Positions 54,311 through 63,625 are shown, counted from the first letter of the stretch. The stretch: 64,000 nt of DNA from JAOZHU01 sp964632845 (GCA_964632845.1 CAZWDU010000010.1:1-64000), one strand, 5' to 3'. A program made the numbers and translations. Notes: a model not told the origin generated them from the letters alone.

Positions 54311-55396
54311 ATGGCAAAGTTTTTGAAGTACGGTATTACTACTGGCGCGTGCGCGGCAGCCGCAGCCAAAGCCGCCCTACTGGCGTTAACCAGCAATCCT
54401 GTTGAACGGGTTGTTATTCCCACACCAATAGGCATCCGTTTTGAGATACCTGTTAAAAGCAGCACAAAAACCACTGATGACACGGCCGTAGCCACTGTCG
54501 TGAAAGACGCAGGCGAAGACATCGACGCCACCGACAAACTCGCCATCGACGCTATCGTGAAGATAACCGACAACGGAACAATCAGCATAAACGGCGGCAA
54601 AGGCATAGGCAAAGTCACAAAACCTGGACTGCAAGTTCCAGTCGGCGAGTCAGCCATAAACCCTGTGCCCCTGCAGATGATAACCGACGCCGTCAAAGAA
54701 GCATTACCCGCAGGCAAAGGCGCTGAAGTGACAATCACCGTTCCCGCAGGCGAGCAAGTAGCTGAGAAAACGTTTAACGCGAAGCTCGGCGTAGTCGGTG
54801 GCATATCCATTCTCGGCACCACAGGCGTAGTCAAACCTTACTCGTTAGAAGCTTGCAGGCGTTCGCTAGTTCCTCAAATTGATGTTGCTCTTGCCAAGGG
54901 CTACAGTCGCGTTTTCTTTGTACCAGGTAACATCGGCGAGAGACTCACCAAGCATCTGTTCAAGGTTGCTGATGAGCAGGTTGTGCAAACTGGCGACTTT
55001 GTAGGCTACATGCTGGATAAGGCTGTTGAGAAAGGCGTCAAAGAGATAGTGTTTCTGGGGCATTCAGGTAAGCTGGTGAAGTTGGCTGCGGGCATCTTCA
55101 ACACTCATCACAAGATGGGTGACGCACGAAACGAGGTGCTTGCCGCCTACGCAGGCGCTGCTGGCGCCGACTCCGCGCTCATAACCCGAATACTGAGTTC
55201 AAACACCACGGAAGAAGCAACTGAAATCCTCAGCAACGCAGGCTTGCTGCAGGCAACCTACGATAAAATAGCCCAGAAAATCAACTTTCGCCTTACAGAA
55301 AGAACAAAGAACAAAATCAAATTCAGTATCATAATCGTCTCGATGAGCGGGGCGGTTCTGGGAACTGACAAAAACGCCCGAGGTATGAAAACGTGA
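54311..55396 (+). CDS. cbiD: Cobalt-precorrin-5B C1-methyltransferase CbiD
   Basis: This 361-residue protein opens KYGITTGACAAAAAKAALLA, the CbiD signature, and continues with VVGGISILGTTGVVKPYS and FLGHSGKLVKLAAGIFNTHH. It methylates C1. ATG 54311, one base after the cbiC stop, matches the family start; the frame is open into cbiC but those residues are not conserved. Its stop overlaps the cbiE start. Confidence 0.95.
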   Translation: MAKFLKYGITTGACAAAAAKAALLALTSNPVERVVIPTPIGIRFEIPVKSSTKTTDDTAVATVVKDAGEDIDATDKLAIDAIVKITDNGTISINGGKGIGKVTKPGLQVPVGESAINPVPLQMITDAVKEALPAGKGAEVTITVPAGEQVAEKTFNAKLGVVGGISILGTTGVVKPYSLEACRRSLVPQIDVALAKGYSRVFFVPGNIGERLTKHLFKVADEQVVQTGDFVGYMLDKAVEKGVKEIVFLGHSGKLVKLAAGIFNTHHKMGDARNEVLAAYAGAAGADSALITRILSSNTTEEATEILSNAGLLQATYDKIAQKINFRLTERTKNKIKFSIIIVSMSGAVLGTDKNARGMKT

Positions 55397-56058
55397 CCAA
55401 ACTGAATATAATCGGTGTAGGTCCAGGCTCATCAGACTACGTAACCCTCGCTTCACGCAGAGCAGTGCAGGGCGCTCAGGTAGTTATTGGTGCAGAAAGA
55501 AGCTTGAGCCTTTTTGAAAGCGACATAAAAGGCGAAAGATGCAATTTAACCGCCAAAAACGTGAACGCTGTCCTCAAGTACGCGGTTGAATCCGCTCGAA
55601 AAGGCAAAAACGTGGCTTTGCTGTCTACGGGTGACCCTGGCTTTTCAGGGCTTCTAAAGTCAATTTTGAATAGGACTCGCGGCAAAGATGTTGCGGTGCA
55701 TGTTATTCCCGGCGTGAGTTCGGTTCAGGCGTGTGCTGCTCGGCTTTGTATGTGCTGGGACTCTGTGAGCTTGTTTACTTTTCATGGTGGCGTGACCAGC
55801 GAGAAGAAGGCTGCGCTTGTTGAAGCGGTTAAGGATGGGAAAGACGTTATGCTTCTTCCCGACCCGCGGGAGTTTACTCCGCGTGATGTCGCGCTGTTCC
55901 TCATTAAAGCGGGCGTAGCTAAATCAATGTGTGTTGTAGTGTGCGAGAACTTGACGTTGGTTGATGAGAGGGTTGTTGAAGCCACTTTGGAAGAAGCGCT
56001 ACAGCTTGATTTTGCTTCTCTTTGTGTGATGGTTATCAAAAATGAAAATGGTGTTTGA
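55393..56058 (+). CDS. cbiE: Cobalt-precorrin-7 C5-methyltransferase CbiE
   Basis: This 221-residue class III methyltransferase (IIGVGPGSSDYVTLASRRAV, LLSTGDPGFSGLLKSIL, VIPGVSSVQACAARL, SVSLFTFHGG) starts with GTG overlapping the cbiD stop. It adds the C5 methyl and works with CbiT. It overlaps cbiT by 17 bp. Confidence 0.94.
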   Translation: MTKLNIIGVGPGSSDYVTLASRRAVQGAQVVIGAERSLSLFESDIKGERCNLTAKNVNAVLKYAVESARKGKNVALLSTGDPGFSGLLKSILNRTRGKDVAVHVIPGVSSVQACAARLCMCWDSVSLFTFHGGVTSEKKAALVEAVKDGKDVMLLPDPREFTPRDVALFLIKAGVAKSMCVVVCENLTLVDERVVEATLEEALQLDFASLCVMVIKNENGV

Positions 56059-56653
56059 AATGTGGAATTATAAGGCTCTGGGAATCCCTGATGAACTGTT
56101 CATCCATAGCGATGCGGTGCCTGGGCCCACAAAAGAGGAAATACGCATATTAACAATTGCTAAGGCGCGTCTCCGCGAGGGCGCGGTCGTTGCGGATGTG
56201 GGCTGCGGCACAGGCGGCTTGACTGTTGAAGCGGCGTTCCAAGTAGGTTCAGAAGGCAAAGTTTTCGCGTTTGATGAAGATGCAGAGGCGGTTGAGTTAA
56301 CTAAGTGTAACGTTGCAAAGTTCAACGTTCAAGACAATGTTCAGGTAACGCGGGGCGTTGCGCCTGAAGCATTAGCTGATTTGCCCGAGTTGGATGCTAT
56401 CCTGGTTGGCGGCAGCCAGTCGTTAAGGCAGGTGCTACAGGTTGCTTGCCGAAAATTGAAGGCGAATGGCAGGGTAGTTGTGAATGCGATACTGCTGGAG
56501 ACTGGTTGTACGGCTTTGGATGAGATTAAGAAGTTGGGGTTCAGGGATGTGGATGTTGTGCAGGTTTTTGTGGCTAAAGGTAAAGCTATGAACGTGGGAA
56601 CGATGATGCTGGCGCGGAACCCCATTACAATAATAGCAGCTACAAAAGGGTAG
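56042..56653 (+). CDS. cbiT: Cobalt-precorrin-6B C15-methyltransferase (decarboxylating) CbiT
   Basis: The 203-residue Rossmann-fold methyltransferase has the SAM motif VVADVGCGTGGLTVEAAF and the CbiT N-terminus GIPDELFIHSDAVPGPTKEE. It decarboxylates and methylates at C15. In many bacteria it is fused to CbiE (CobL); here they are separate overlapping genes. Confidence 0.94.
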   Translation: MKMVFEMWNYKALGIPDELFIHSDAVPGPTKEEIRILTIAKARLREGAVVADVGCGTGGLTVEAAFQVGSEGKVFAFDEDAEAVELTKCNVAKFNVQDNVQVTRGVAPEALADLPELDAILVGGSQSLRQVLQVACRKLKANGRVVVNAILLETGCTALDEIKKLGFRDVDVVQVFVAKGKAMNVGTMMLARNPITIIAATKG

Positions 56654-56663
56654 GTGGAAAAGT

Positions 56664-57431
56664 TTGGAAGGAAAAGTTATCGGTATTGGTATCGGCCCTG
56701 GTGATCCTGAGCTTATCACTGTCAAGGCTGTAAAAACGCTTAAGATAGTGGATGTAATTTGCGTCCCGAAAGCTCACGCTAACAAGCGCAGCATAGCTCT
56801 TGGAATGATTAAGCAGATTCTAGAAGAACGGGAGACGCCGCCAGAAGTGCTTGAACTTGTTTTTCCGATGGCTAAGAACGAGCTTGGCGTTAAGACGCGC
56901 TGGCTTAAGAACGCTGAAATCGTGGCTGAGAAAGCGAAGGCAGGCAAAGTCGTGGCTTTCGTCACGTTGGGCGATCCGATGCTTTACAGTACCTTTTTGT
57001 ATCTTTACCAAAGCGTGACTGAGGCGTACGCTGATGTGAAATTGGAGATAATTCCTGGTGTGACCTCGGTGACTGCGGCGGCTGCAAGCGCGAGGCTGCC
57101 TCTTGCTGAAAAAGGGGAAGTGGTTTCGATAGTGCCTTCTCATCTTGATTTTCAGTTGGTTGAGGAGACGGCCAGGCACGCGGATACTCTTGTTTTCATG
57201 AAGTATGCACATCAAATTAAAGAAATAGCGCCATTTTTGGAGAGGTCGGGTTTCACGGAGAATTCGGTTATCGCGGTGGTGAAGCGGTGCACTTTTCCTG
57301 AGGAGAAGGTGTTTGTTGGGCGGCTTGGAGACGTGGCAAAATGGGATATTGCAGCAGACTATTTCTCAGTGGCGATAATAAAACGAAGTGAATTTCCAGT
57401 TAACGCTAACGAGGTGATTAGTCATGAGTAA
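56664..57431 (+). CDS. cbiL: Cobalt-precorrin-2 C20-methyltransferase CbiL
   Basis: The 255-residue class III methyltransferase (GIGPGDPELITVKAVKTLK, VCVPKAHANKRSIA-like ICVPKAHANKRSIALGMI, VTLGDPMLYSTFLYLY, IPGVTSVTAAAASARLPL) matches CbiL. It starts with TTG. Its end overlaps cbiF by 8 bp. Confidence 0.94.
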   Translation: MEGKVIGIGIGPGDPELITVKAVKTLKIVDVICVPKAHANKRSIALGMIKQILEERETPPEVLELVFPMAKNELGVKTRWLKNAEIVAEKAKAGKVVAFVTLGDPMLYSTFLYLYQSVTEAYADVKLEIIPGVTSVTAAAASARLPLAEKGEVVSIVPSHLDFQLVEETARHADTLVFMKYAHQIKEIAPFLERSGFTENSVIAVVKRCTFPEEKVFVGRLGDVAKWDIAADYFSVAIIKRSEFPVNANEVISHE

Positions 57432-58188
57432 GATTATTTTTATCGGTGCAGGTCCTGGCGACCCTGAATTGATTACTATCAAGGGAAAGAAGTGGCTTGA
57501 AAAAGCTGATGTCGTTATTTATTCTGGTTCGCTGCTGAATCCAGCAATACTTCAGTACTGCAAGCCTGATGTTGAACTCTTCAACAGTGCTACTATGAAT
57601 TTGCAGGAAGTTCTGAAAGTGATGGTTGCTGCTGTGTGGGCTGGTAGGCTTGTTGCCCGTGTGCACGATGGCGACCCGAGTTTTTATGGTGCCATACAAG
57701 AACAGATGGATTTTCTTGAAAATGAAGGGATAGACTACATGCGAATTCCAGGCGTAAGCGCTTTGCAGGGTGGAGCTGCAAGCTTAAAACGGGAGTTGAC
57801 TTTGCCGAATATTTCTCAAACGGTCATAGTCACACGTCCCGAGGGTCGGACTCCTGTGCCCGCGTCTGAAAGCATCAGCGAGTTGGCGAAGCATCAGGCT
57901 ACTATGGTTATCTTCTTAGGCGTCCAGCACATTGGCTCGGTTGTGGCTGAGCTTGAAAAGGGCGGCTATGCACGGGATACGCCTGTGGCAGTGGTTTACA
58001 AGGCTACCTGGCCAGGACAAGAGAAAATCGTTAAAGGTGTAATAGGCGACATTGTCAGGAAGGTTGGGGCTGCGGGGATAACTGAAACGGCTTTAATCTT
58101 TGTGGGCAAAGTGCTGGCTCCTGAAAGCTACGATTTCTCCAAGCTTTATGACGCGTCATTCACTACGGGCTTCCGTAAGGGCGTATAA
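57424..58188 (+). CDS. cbiF: Cobalt-precorrin-4 C11-methyltransferase CbiF
   Basis: The 254-residue class III methyltransferase (FIGAGPGDPELITIKG, VVIYSGSLLNPAIL, VRVHDGDPSFYGAIQEQ-like ARVHDGDPSFYGAIQEQ, IPGVSALQGGAASL, VIVTRPEGRTPVP) is a clear CbiF. It adds the C11 methyl. cbiG follows two bases later. Confidence 0.95.
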   Translation: MSKIIFIGAGPGDPELITIKGKKWLEKADVVIYSGSLLNPAILQYCKPDVELFNSATMNLQEVLKVMVAAVWAGRLVARVHDGDPSFYGAIQEQMDFLENEGIDYMRIPGVSALQGGAASLKRELTLPNISQTVIVTRPEGRTPVPASESISELAKHQATMVIFLGVQHIGSVVAELEKGGYARDTPVAVVYKATWPGQEKIVKGVIGDIVRKVGAAGITETALIFVGKVLAPESYDFSKLYDASFTTGFRKGV

Positions 58189-58190
58189 CA

Positions 58191-59276
58191 ATGTACTCTA
58201 AAGAAATAGTTGTAGCAGCCATCACCAAGCGGGGAGTTGAAACCGCGCTCAAAATCGAAAACACGCTAAACAGTTTAGGATTGCCTTGCAAGGTGTATGC
58301 ACCTGAGAAATATAGCCGCGGAGGCGTTATGCCAATGGACAAGAAACTGAGCGAGTTTATCCGAAGCGTCTACGCCACAACTGACGCGATAGTGGCTGTC
58401 ATGGCAACGGGCGTAATCATCCGCGCTGTTGCGCTCTGCCTTGAAAGCAAGCTCGTTGACCCTGCCGTCGTCGGCGTTGACGTTTCTGGACGATTTGCCA
58501 TCAGCTTGCTAAGCGGGCATTACGGCGGCGCAAACGTACTGACACGGTTAATCGCTGAGGGCATCGGTGCCACACCTGTGGTTACCACTGCGTCTGACGT
58601 TATGGGCAAGCAAAGTGTTGATGAACTTGCCCGTATACTGCATTTAGCGATAGCGAATCCTGAGAGCTTGGTTGCTGTTAACGCCGCCATAGTAAATGGG
58701 GAACGCGCGGCCCTAGTTTTGGTGGGTGACGTGAAAATTCCAGTGAACAGCATATGTGGCTACACAGTTGAGAAGGCGGAGAATGAAACACAAACAGTAA
58801 ATATCGTAAACGGTTATGATGCAGGTGCAATAATCGCAAAAGAATGGTCCTCAACAGTGGCTTTTTCGAAGCCTGTCACCATTTTGAAGCCTAAAACCGT
58901 AGTCGTAGGGTTAGGCGCAAGAAAGGATGTTGCTGAAAGTGATGTGCTGGAAGCTGTGCATTCTGCTTTGAGACGCGTAAACTTGCCTTTAGCGCGAGTA
59001 GACCACTTGGCAACTGTTGAAATTAAGAAAACTTCATTAAACATGATGCATGCTGCGAAGAGACTGGGGCTGGTTTTCAGTTTTGTCAGCATTGATGCTC
59101 TCCGCGCACTTAAGCATGAAGAGCTTTCTCCTGATTCAAAATTGGTTGAAGAGAAAATTGGAGTTGGAGGTGTATGTGAACGAGCAGCGTTGATAACTGC
59201 GGGAAAAAATGCACACTTGATTCTGAAGAAAACGAAACTAAACAGTGTAACGGTGGCAATAGCCGAGGGCGCATAA
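58191..59276 (+). CDS. cbiG: Cobalt-precorrin-5A hydrolase CbiG
   Basis: This 361-residue protein opens the delta-lactone and releases acetaldehyde. It shows the CbiG regions AIVAVMATGVIIRAVAL, ISLLSGHYGGANVLTRLIA and, in the C-terminal domain, VVVGLGARKDVAESDVLEAV and KIGVGGVCERAALITA. Its TAA stop overlaps the start region of cbiH. In some archaea CbiG and CbiH are fused. Confidence 0.95.
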   Translation: MYSKEIVVAAITKRGVETALKIENTLNSLGLPCKVYAPEKYSRGGVMPMDKKLSEFIRSVYATTDAIVAVMATGVIIRAVALCLESKLVDPAVVGVDVSGRFAISLLSGHYGGANVLTRLIAEGIGATPVVTTASDVMGKQSVDELARILHLAIANPESLVAVNAAIVNGERAALVLVGDVKIPVNSICGYTVEKAENETQTVNIVNGYDAGAIIAKEWSSTVAFSKPVTILKPKTVVVGLGARKDVAESDVLEAVHSALRRVNLPLARVDHLATVEIKKTSLNMMHAAKRLGLVFSFVSIDALRALKHEELSPDSKLVEEKIGVGGVCERAALITAGKNAHLILKKTKLNSVTVAIAEGA

Positions 59277-60016
59277 GCATTGTAGGCATCGGACCTGGCT
59301 CCCTTGAGCACCTGACGCCTAAAGCCCGACAAGAAATCGAAAACGCAGATGTCATTATAGGCTACGCAACGTACGTGGCGTTAATTGAATCCTTAATCAA
59401 GAGTGGCGTTAAGACGATTGCGGGTAGCATGGGGCGTGAGGTTGACCGTGCCAGAACTGCTGTGGCAAAGGCTTTGGAGAACAAGAAAGTTGTAGTTGTC
59501 AGTAGCGGCGACGCAGGAATTTACGGCATGGCTGGTGTGGTTTTAGAAGTTGCCGCACTTGAAAACGCGCGTGTTCCCATTGATGTTGTTCCCGGCGTGA
59601 CCGCGGCTACGGTTGCTGCTGCAAAGTTGGGTGCGCCGTTAGTGGATGATTTTGCCGTGATAAGCCTCAGTGACCTTTTGACGCCTTGGCGCATTATCGA
59701 GAAACGATTGGAAGCTGTTGCCGCATCTGACTTTGTAGTTGTTTTGTATAACCCTCAAAGCAAAGGGCGAACTAAACCGTTAGCCAAAGCTCACAGAATC
59801 CTGCTTAAGCATAGGTGTCCAGAAACGCCTGTTGGCATCGTTAAGAATGCGGGACGACAAGGCGAAGCAACAATTATCACCACGCTCAAGAACATGCTGG
59901 ACAACAACGTGGACATGGTCACCACGATTATCATTGGAAACTCTGTAACCCGCCTTGTCAACAAGAAGATGGTAACGCCGCGAGGGTATAGTCTTCCGAA
60001 TAAAAAAGTTTTATAA
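59273..60016 (+). CDS. cbiH: Cobalt-precorrin-3 C17-methyltransferase CbiH, non-canonical start
   Basis: This class III methyltransferase begins ISIVGIGPGSLEHLTPKAR and has SSGDAGIYGMAGVVLEVAAL, VPGVTAATVAAAKLGAPL and VVLYNPQSKGRTKPL, clearly CbiH. The frame is open back to a TGA at 59177, but no ATG, GTG or TTG occurs before GTG at 59375, which lies within the conserved domain. ATA at 59273, overlapping the cbiG stop as ATAA, or ATT at 59279 must start it, unless a frameshift fuses it to CbiG. It makes cobalt-precorrin-4 by ring contraction. Confidence 0.9.
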   Translation: MSIVGIGPGSLEHLTPKARQEIENADVIIGYATYVALIESLIKSGVKTIAGSMGREVDRARTAVAKALENKKVVVVSSGDAGIYGMAGVVLEVAALENARVPIDVVPGVTAATVAAAKLGAPLVDDFAVISLSDLLTPWRIIEKRLEAVAASDFVVVLYNPQSKGRTKPLAKAHRILLKHRCPETPVGIVKNAGRQGEATIITTLKNMLDNNVDMVTTIIIGNSVTRLVNKKMVTPRGYSLPNKKVL

Positions 60017-60055
60017 CCCGTATTTTACTAAAATTCAAGTTAGGTTGAATAACAT

Positions 60056-60892
60056 ATGCATGGAAAACCACAACCCCACCTCATACTACGTGAAAAAGGC
60101 GAATTCACCAAGTTCCAAATCCTCCTAGAACTCATGCGCAACCAACCACACATAAAGCAAAAGGACATAAGCGAAGCACTCGGCATCACAATACAAGCCG
60201 TATCAAAATACTTCAAAAAACTAGCCAACGAAGGCTTACTGGAAGCTGGATCAGAACGCGCAGACTACAGATTAACCCCAAAAGCAGTTGCGAAGCTACG
60301 CGAAGACATAAGAAACATAGAGCAATACGTCACCACAGCCAAACATGAAGTCAAAATTGAACGCGCTTGGCCAGCAATAGCAACGCGACCAGTGAAGGCC
60401 GGCGAAGAAGTGGGCTTAGTCCTGAAAGAAGGCGTAATGTACACTATAGCCCCCGATGACGCTGCGACTGAAGCCAAAGGAACCGCCATGATGGACGCGG
60501 AAGTAGGCGAAGATTTAGGCTTAAGAAATTTACGCGGCAAAGTAAAAGTGAAACAAGGACGAATACTGATTATTCAACTGCCCAGCATAAGAAAAGGCGG
60601 CTCCAGAAAAGCAGACTTAAAAAAAATCCGCAAGTTCTACAGAGAATTCAAGCCAGACCGAATAGGTGTCATGGGCGCCGTCGGCAGAGCCGTCCTAAAC
60701 AAGCTAAGCCTCAAACCCGACCTTGAATTCGGAATCAGCCGTGCAGCCGCCATAGCAGCTTCACGAGGGCTAAACGTGCTTGTGCTGGTCGTCGGCAGAA
60801 TGGTCAACCGCGTGATAGAAGAAATAGACACAATAAACATGACTACCGACACAGAAGTAACTTATGAAGTCAAAGACGGACAACTAACCTAA
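60056..60892 (+). CDS. Winged-helix regulator with C-terminal sensing-like domain
   Basis: This 278-residue archaeal protein has an N-terminal winged helix (FTKFQILLELMRNQPHIKQK, ISEALGITIQAVSKYFKKLA), then a C-terminal region of about 180 residues (RPVKAGEEVGLVLKEGVMYT, IGVMGAVGRAVLNKL, GLNVLVLVVGRMVNRVIEEI) with no recognised family. It lies 39 bp after cbiH on the same strand. It is a candidate regulator of the corrin genes, an inference from location. Confidence 0.75.
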   Translation: MHGKPQPHLILREKGEFTKFQILLELMRNQPHIKQKDISEALGITIQAVSKYFKKLANEGLLEAGSERADYRLTPKAVAKLREDIRNIEQYVTTAKHEVKIERAWPAIATRPVKAGEEVGLVLKEGVMYTIAPDDAATEAKGTAMMDAEVGEDLGLRNLRGKVKVKQGRILIIQLPSIRKGGSRKADLKKIRKFYREFKPDRIGVMGAVGRAVLNKLSLKPDLEFGISRAAAIAASRGLNVLVLVVGRMVNRVIEEIDTINMTTDTEVTYEVKDGQLT

Positions 60893-61039
60893 CAAGTTCA
60901 AGCCACAACCAAAAGTAACTAACAGTAATTATATTTCAAATTTAGAGTATGAACGCTTATTAAACTTAGGCTGAGAATAATTGTTTCAGTATTTTTATCC
61001 AAGGATTAGCGTCCATTAATGCGCAAATGTTGGTTGTAG

Positions 61040-62335
61040 CTATTTTAGGTTGCTGAGTTTGGTTACTGCAAGAGGGACAAGCATTTCTTCCTCGTTTAGT
61101 CCTCCATGCTGACCAACGGGGTTGTATTTAATATCTTTGAAGTGTTCAAACCAGACTGTTTCGTTTTTGTATGGCAAAATTAGCAGGTTTCCAGCTCGGT
61201 CAACGAACTGGCTGGTTATCTCTCCTCGCCCAAACAGTCCCTTGTTTAAGGCGTCTTTAGTTTCAACGACCTTTGCTTTGTTGCCTATTTTTTTCGTCAG
61301 CAATTTCTGTGTCGCTGTAAGTTTTTCTTCTTTGACATGAAGGAAAACGTCTCTGGCGCTTCCTGTGGGTAAAATGGTTTTTCCTGTTTTGCCTTGTTTG
61401 AGGTTGCCTATTACCTCAGTGAACCTATTAAGGTATGTTGTGTTTTCTGGAACTATGTTTACTCCTCCATGGTCTGAGGTCATTAAAAGCAAAGTCTGTT
61501 TTGCGGTTTCAGCATTGATTTTCTGTATTAATTCCTTGTTTAGGAGGTATGAGATGGCTGATAATTCTGCGTTGTATTCGTAGCTGTTTGGTCCGTACTC
61601 GTGAGCTATAGTGTCCAGATTGCTTAGATGTACAAAAAAGTATGCTGGTTCCTTTGTTTGTTCCAGTTTTTTCTTCAACGTAACGATAAGGTCTGATGAC
61701 TTCAGAGAGGGTGTGACTGTGCTGTCTGAGAAAAGTATTTTTGAGTAGTGGCTGTACACATATGAAGCGTACATGTGAGTAAATGACTTCACTCCAATCT
61801 CTTTTAGCATGTTTTGAATTGTTTTTCCTTCGAACAAAATGTTTGGTTTGAATCCCCTTTCTAACAGTTCATTTCTTTGCTTAGACCCCATTGGCTCAAA
61901 AAGTAAAGTGTTAACTATGCTATCAACCTCTTTGAGGTAGATGAAATACTCAAAAAGTCCATGCTCTTGGGGAGTTAATCCAGTGTTCAAGGTTGTAAGA
62001 GCATTCGTAGTTTGTGAAGGAAAGATGCTTGTTAACGGGAAGACATTGCTTTTTTCAGCAAGCTTTCTCAAAAATTTGTGGCCTTTGTAACGGCGCAGAA
62101 ACTGGTTGTATCCAAAGCCATCTAAAACAAAAAGCACAACCTTATCCGCTTCGTCAATTCTGCTGGTTATGTCAATTGGTAGTTTTGGTCTTTTGTTTTT
62201 AATACCGAACAAGTTGAGTATTGTTCCTGGGATGTTTGAGATGCAGTTTTCTTCGTAGCATGGATAGAGAAAATCGTCATCGCTGTTTTGTCTTCTGATT
62301 GCATCCCCTGCTTCTTCAAATATCATTTGACTCAA
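61040..62335 (-). CDS. Type I phosphodiesterase / nucleotide pyrophosphatase family protein
   Basis: This 431-residue alkaline-phosphatase superfamily protein has metal and nucleophile motifs VVLFVLDGFGYNQFL (Asp), SIFPSQTTNALTTLNTGLTP (Thr nucleophile), DTIAHEYGPNS (Asp, His), LMTSDHGG (Asp-His) and GQHGGLNEEEMLVPL (His). No signal peptide is seen, so it is cytoplasmic. The substrate is unknown. The gene is transcribed leftward with no near partner. Confidence 0.85.
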   Translation of the reverse strand: MSQMIFEEAGDAIRRQNSDDDFLYPCYEENCISNIPGTILNLFGIKNKRPKLPIDITSRIDEADKVVLFVLDGFGYNQFLRRYKGHKFLRKLAEKSNVFPLTSIFPSQTTNALTTLNTGLTPQEHGLFEYFIYLKEVDSIVNTLLFEPMGSKQRNELLERGFKPNILFEGKTIQNMLKEIGVKSFTHMYASYVYSHYSKILFSDSTVTPSLKSSDLIVTLKKKLEQTKEPAYFFVHLSNLDTIAHEYGPNSYEYNAELSAISYLLNKELIQKINAETAKQTLLLMTSDHGGVNIVPENTTYLNRFTEVIGNLKQGKTGKTILPTGSARDVFLHVKEEKLTATQKLLTKKIGNKAKVVETKDALNKGLFGRGEITSQFVDRAGNLLILPYKNETVWFEHFKDIKYNPVGQHGGLNEEEMLVPLAVTKLSNLK

Positions 62336-62464
62336 CTTGTGATTGGTGAAGACTAACTGTGTAACAGTTTTGCTATTAAAATGCTTCTCGTACTAGCTCC
62401 GTTTTAGGGTTCTTTTACGGGTTGCTGGGGGTTCCGAAGATTCCTAATGGCTTTATGTGGTTTA

Positions 62465-62491
62465 TTCAACTTAATTTTACTTTAAGTTGAA
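62465..62491 (-). terminator. Perfect 10-bp inverted repeat (possible terminator or RNA element)
   Basis: TTCAACTTAA (62465-62474) and TTAAGTTGAA (62482-62491) form a perfect stem around a 7-base AT-rich loop. It lies downstream of cbiB on the minus strand and upstream of the phosphodiesterase gene. Confidence 0.45.
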
Positions 62492-62517
62492 CTAGGGTTT
62501 GACTAGGTGGTTGGATA

Positions 62518-62564
62518 ATCCCCTTCTACAGTCTGGATCATTCCAGTCGGCGGGGAGAAGGGAT
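62518..62564 (-). ncRNA. Nested hairpin after cbiB
   Basis: The outer stem pairs ATCCCCTTCT (62518-62527) with AGAAGGGAT (62556-62564), with one extra base. An inner stem pairs CTGGA (62533-62537) with TCCAG (62542-62546) across a four-base loop. With the hairpin at 62465 it makes a compact structured region 26-125 bp past the cbiB stop. A 3' UTR element, a terminator or the leader of the phosphodiesterase gene are all possible. Confidence 0.4.
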
Positions 62565-62589
62565 GAAAAAACAGGAATAGCGTTACTGC

Positions 62590-63555
62590 TTATATTAATA
62601 GCAAATCTTTCAGCAGTAAAACTGGAAAAACCACAACTACACCGAACAACACAGCAGTCAACTCCATAATCCTCAATGCCTTCGATATGTCCCTCATTGA
62701 AATACCCTCACCATCACCCAACGTGTAGTATCCAGGTTTCTCCAACCGCACGCTCAACGCCCCCGCCATGACAGCTATAGTCCACCCCGCATTCAAACTC
62801 GCCATATTCCCTCTGTCTCTCCGCAAAATCCTCAAGCCCTGCCTCCAATTTTCCCCCAAAAGAAACACAGCCACAACCATTAACACAGCCGTCAACCGCG
62901 CTGGAACATAATTGGCCAGCGTGTCCAAATTTGCTGAAAACCATCCAATATTTACATGCTCCTTATCCCTGTAACCAAGCATCGAATCCAACGTGCTAAC
63001 CGCTCTGAACGCGAACGCGCCCGGAACACCGAACAAAGCAAAATAGAAAAACGGCGAAGTCACGCCATCAGTAGTGCTCTCAGCCACAGACTCCACAGTA
63101 GCAGAAATTATCTGCCGCTCACTCAACTTGGTCGGATCCCGTCTCACCACATAATGCAACATCTGCCTCGCCCTGTCAATATCACCATCAGCCACTGCCT
63201 CCATTATCGGAACACTATAATGCCACATGCACTTCACTGCAAACGTCGTCTTCAACAAAACAGCAGCCACAATAATGTATGCTACCCAACCCAAAAATTG
63301 CCGAACTAGAAACAAACCACAATACACAAGTACTGCAAAAAGCAAGATAACTGACAAGCCCAACACAGAGCCATTCACCTTTTCAGTTCTCGCGTTTGGG
63401 CTTTTGATTTTAGGTTTAAAATAGGTTATAATTTTGCCCATCCACACAGTCGGATGAAACCGATCTGGAATTTCTCCAAAAACCAAATCAACCAAAAATG
63501 CCAGAACAAAAATCAACACGGAATCAACAAGAGTTACTCCGTCTATTAGGAACAT
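62590..63555 (-). CDS. cbiB: Adenosylcobinamide-phosphate synthase CbiB
   Basis: The 321-residue membrane protein joins aminopropanol phosphate to adenosylcobyric acid. It shows FLVDLVFGEIPDRFHPTVWM at the N-terminus, SATVESVAESTTDGVTSPFF, AVSTLDSMLGYRD and DRGNMASLNAGWTIAVMAGAL, all CbiB motifs, with several transmembrane helices. It lies next to a CobD-like gene on the same strand. Confidence 0.95.
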   Translation of the reverse strand: MFLIDGVTLVDSVLIFVLAFLVDLVFGEIPDRFHPTVWMGKIITYFKPKIKSPNARTEKVNGSVLGLSVILLFAVLVYCGLFLVRQFLGWVAYIIVAAVLLKTTFAVKCMWHYSVPIMEAVADGDIDRARQMLHYVVRRDPTKLSERQIISATVESVAESTTDGVTSPFFYFALFGVPGAFAFRAVSTLDSMLGYRDKEHVNIGWFSANLDTLANYVPARLTAVLMVVAVFLLGENWRQGLRILRRDRGNMASLNAGWTIAVMAGALSVRLEKPGYYTLGDGEGISMRDISKALRIMELTAVLFGVVVVFPVLLLKDLLLI

Positions 63556-63625
63556 ACGCCTCTCTCAAACTTGCTCATTCAAACAACCGAAAAACTGCCC
63601 CTTCATAGAAGCAATAAATCGAATG

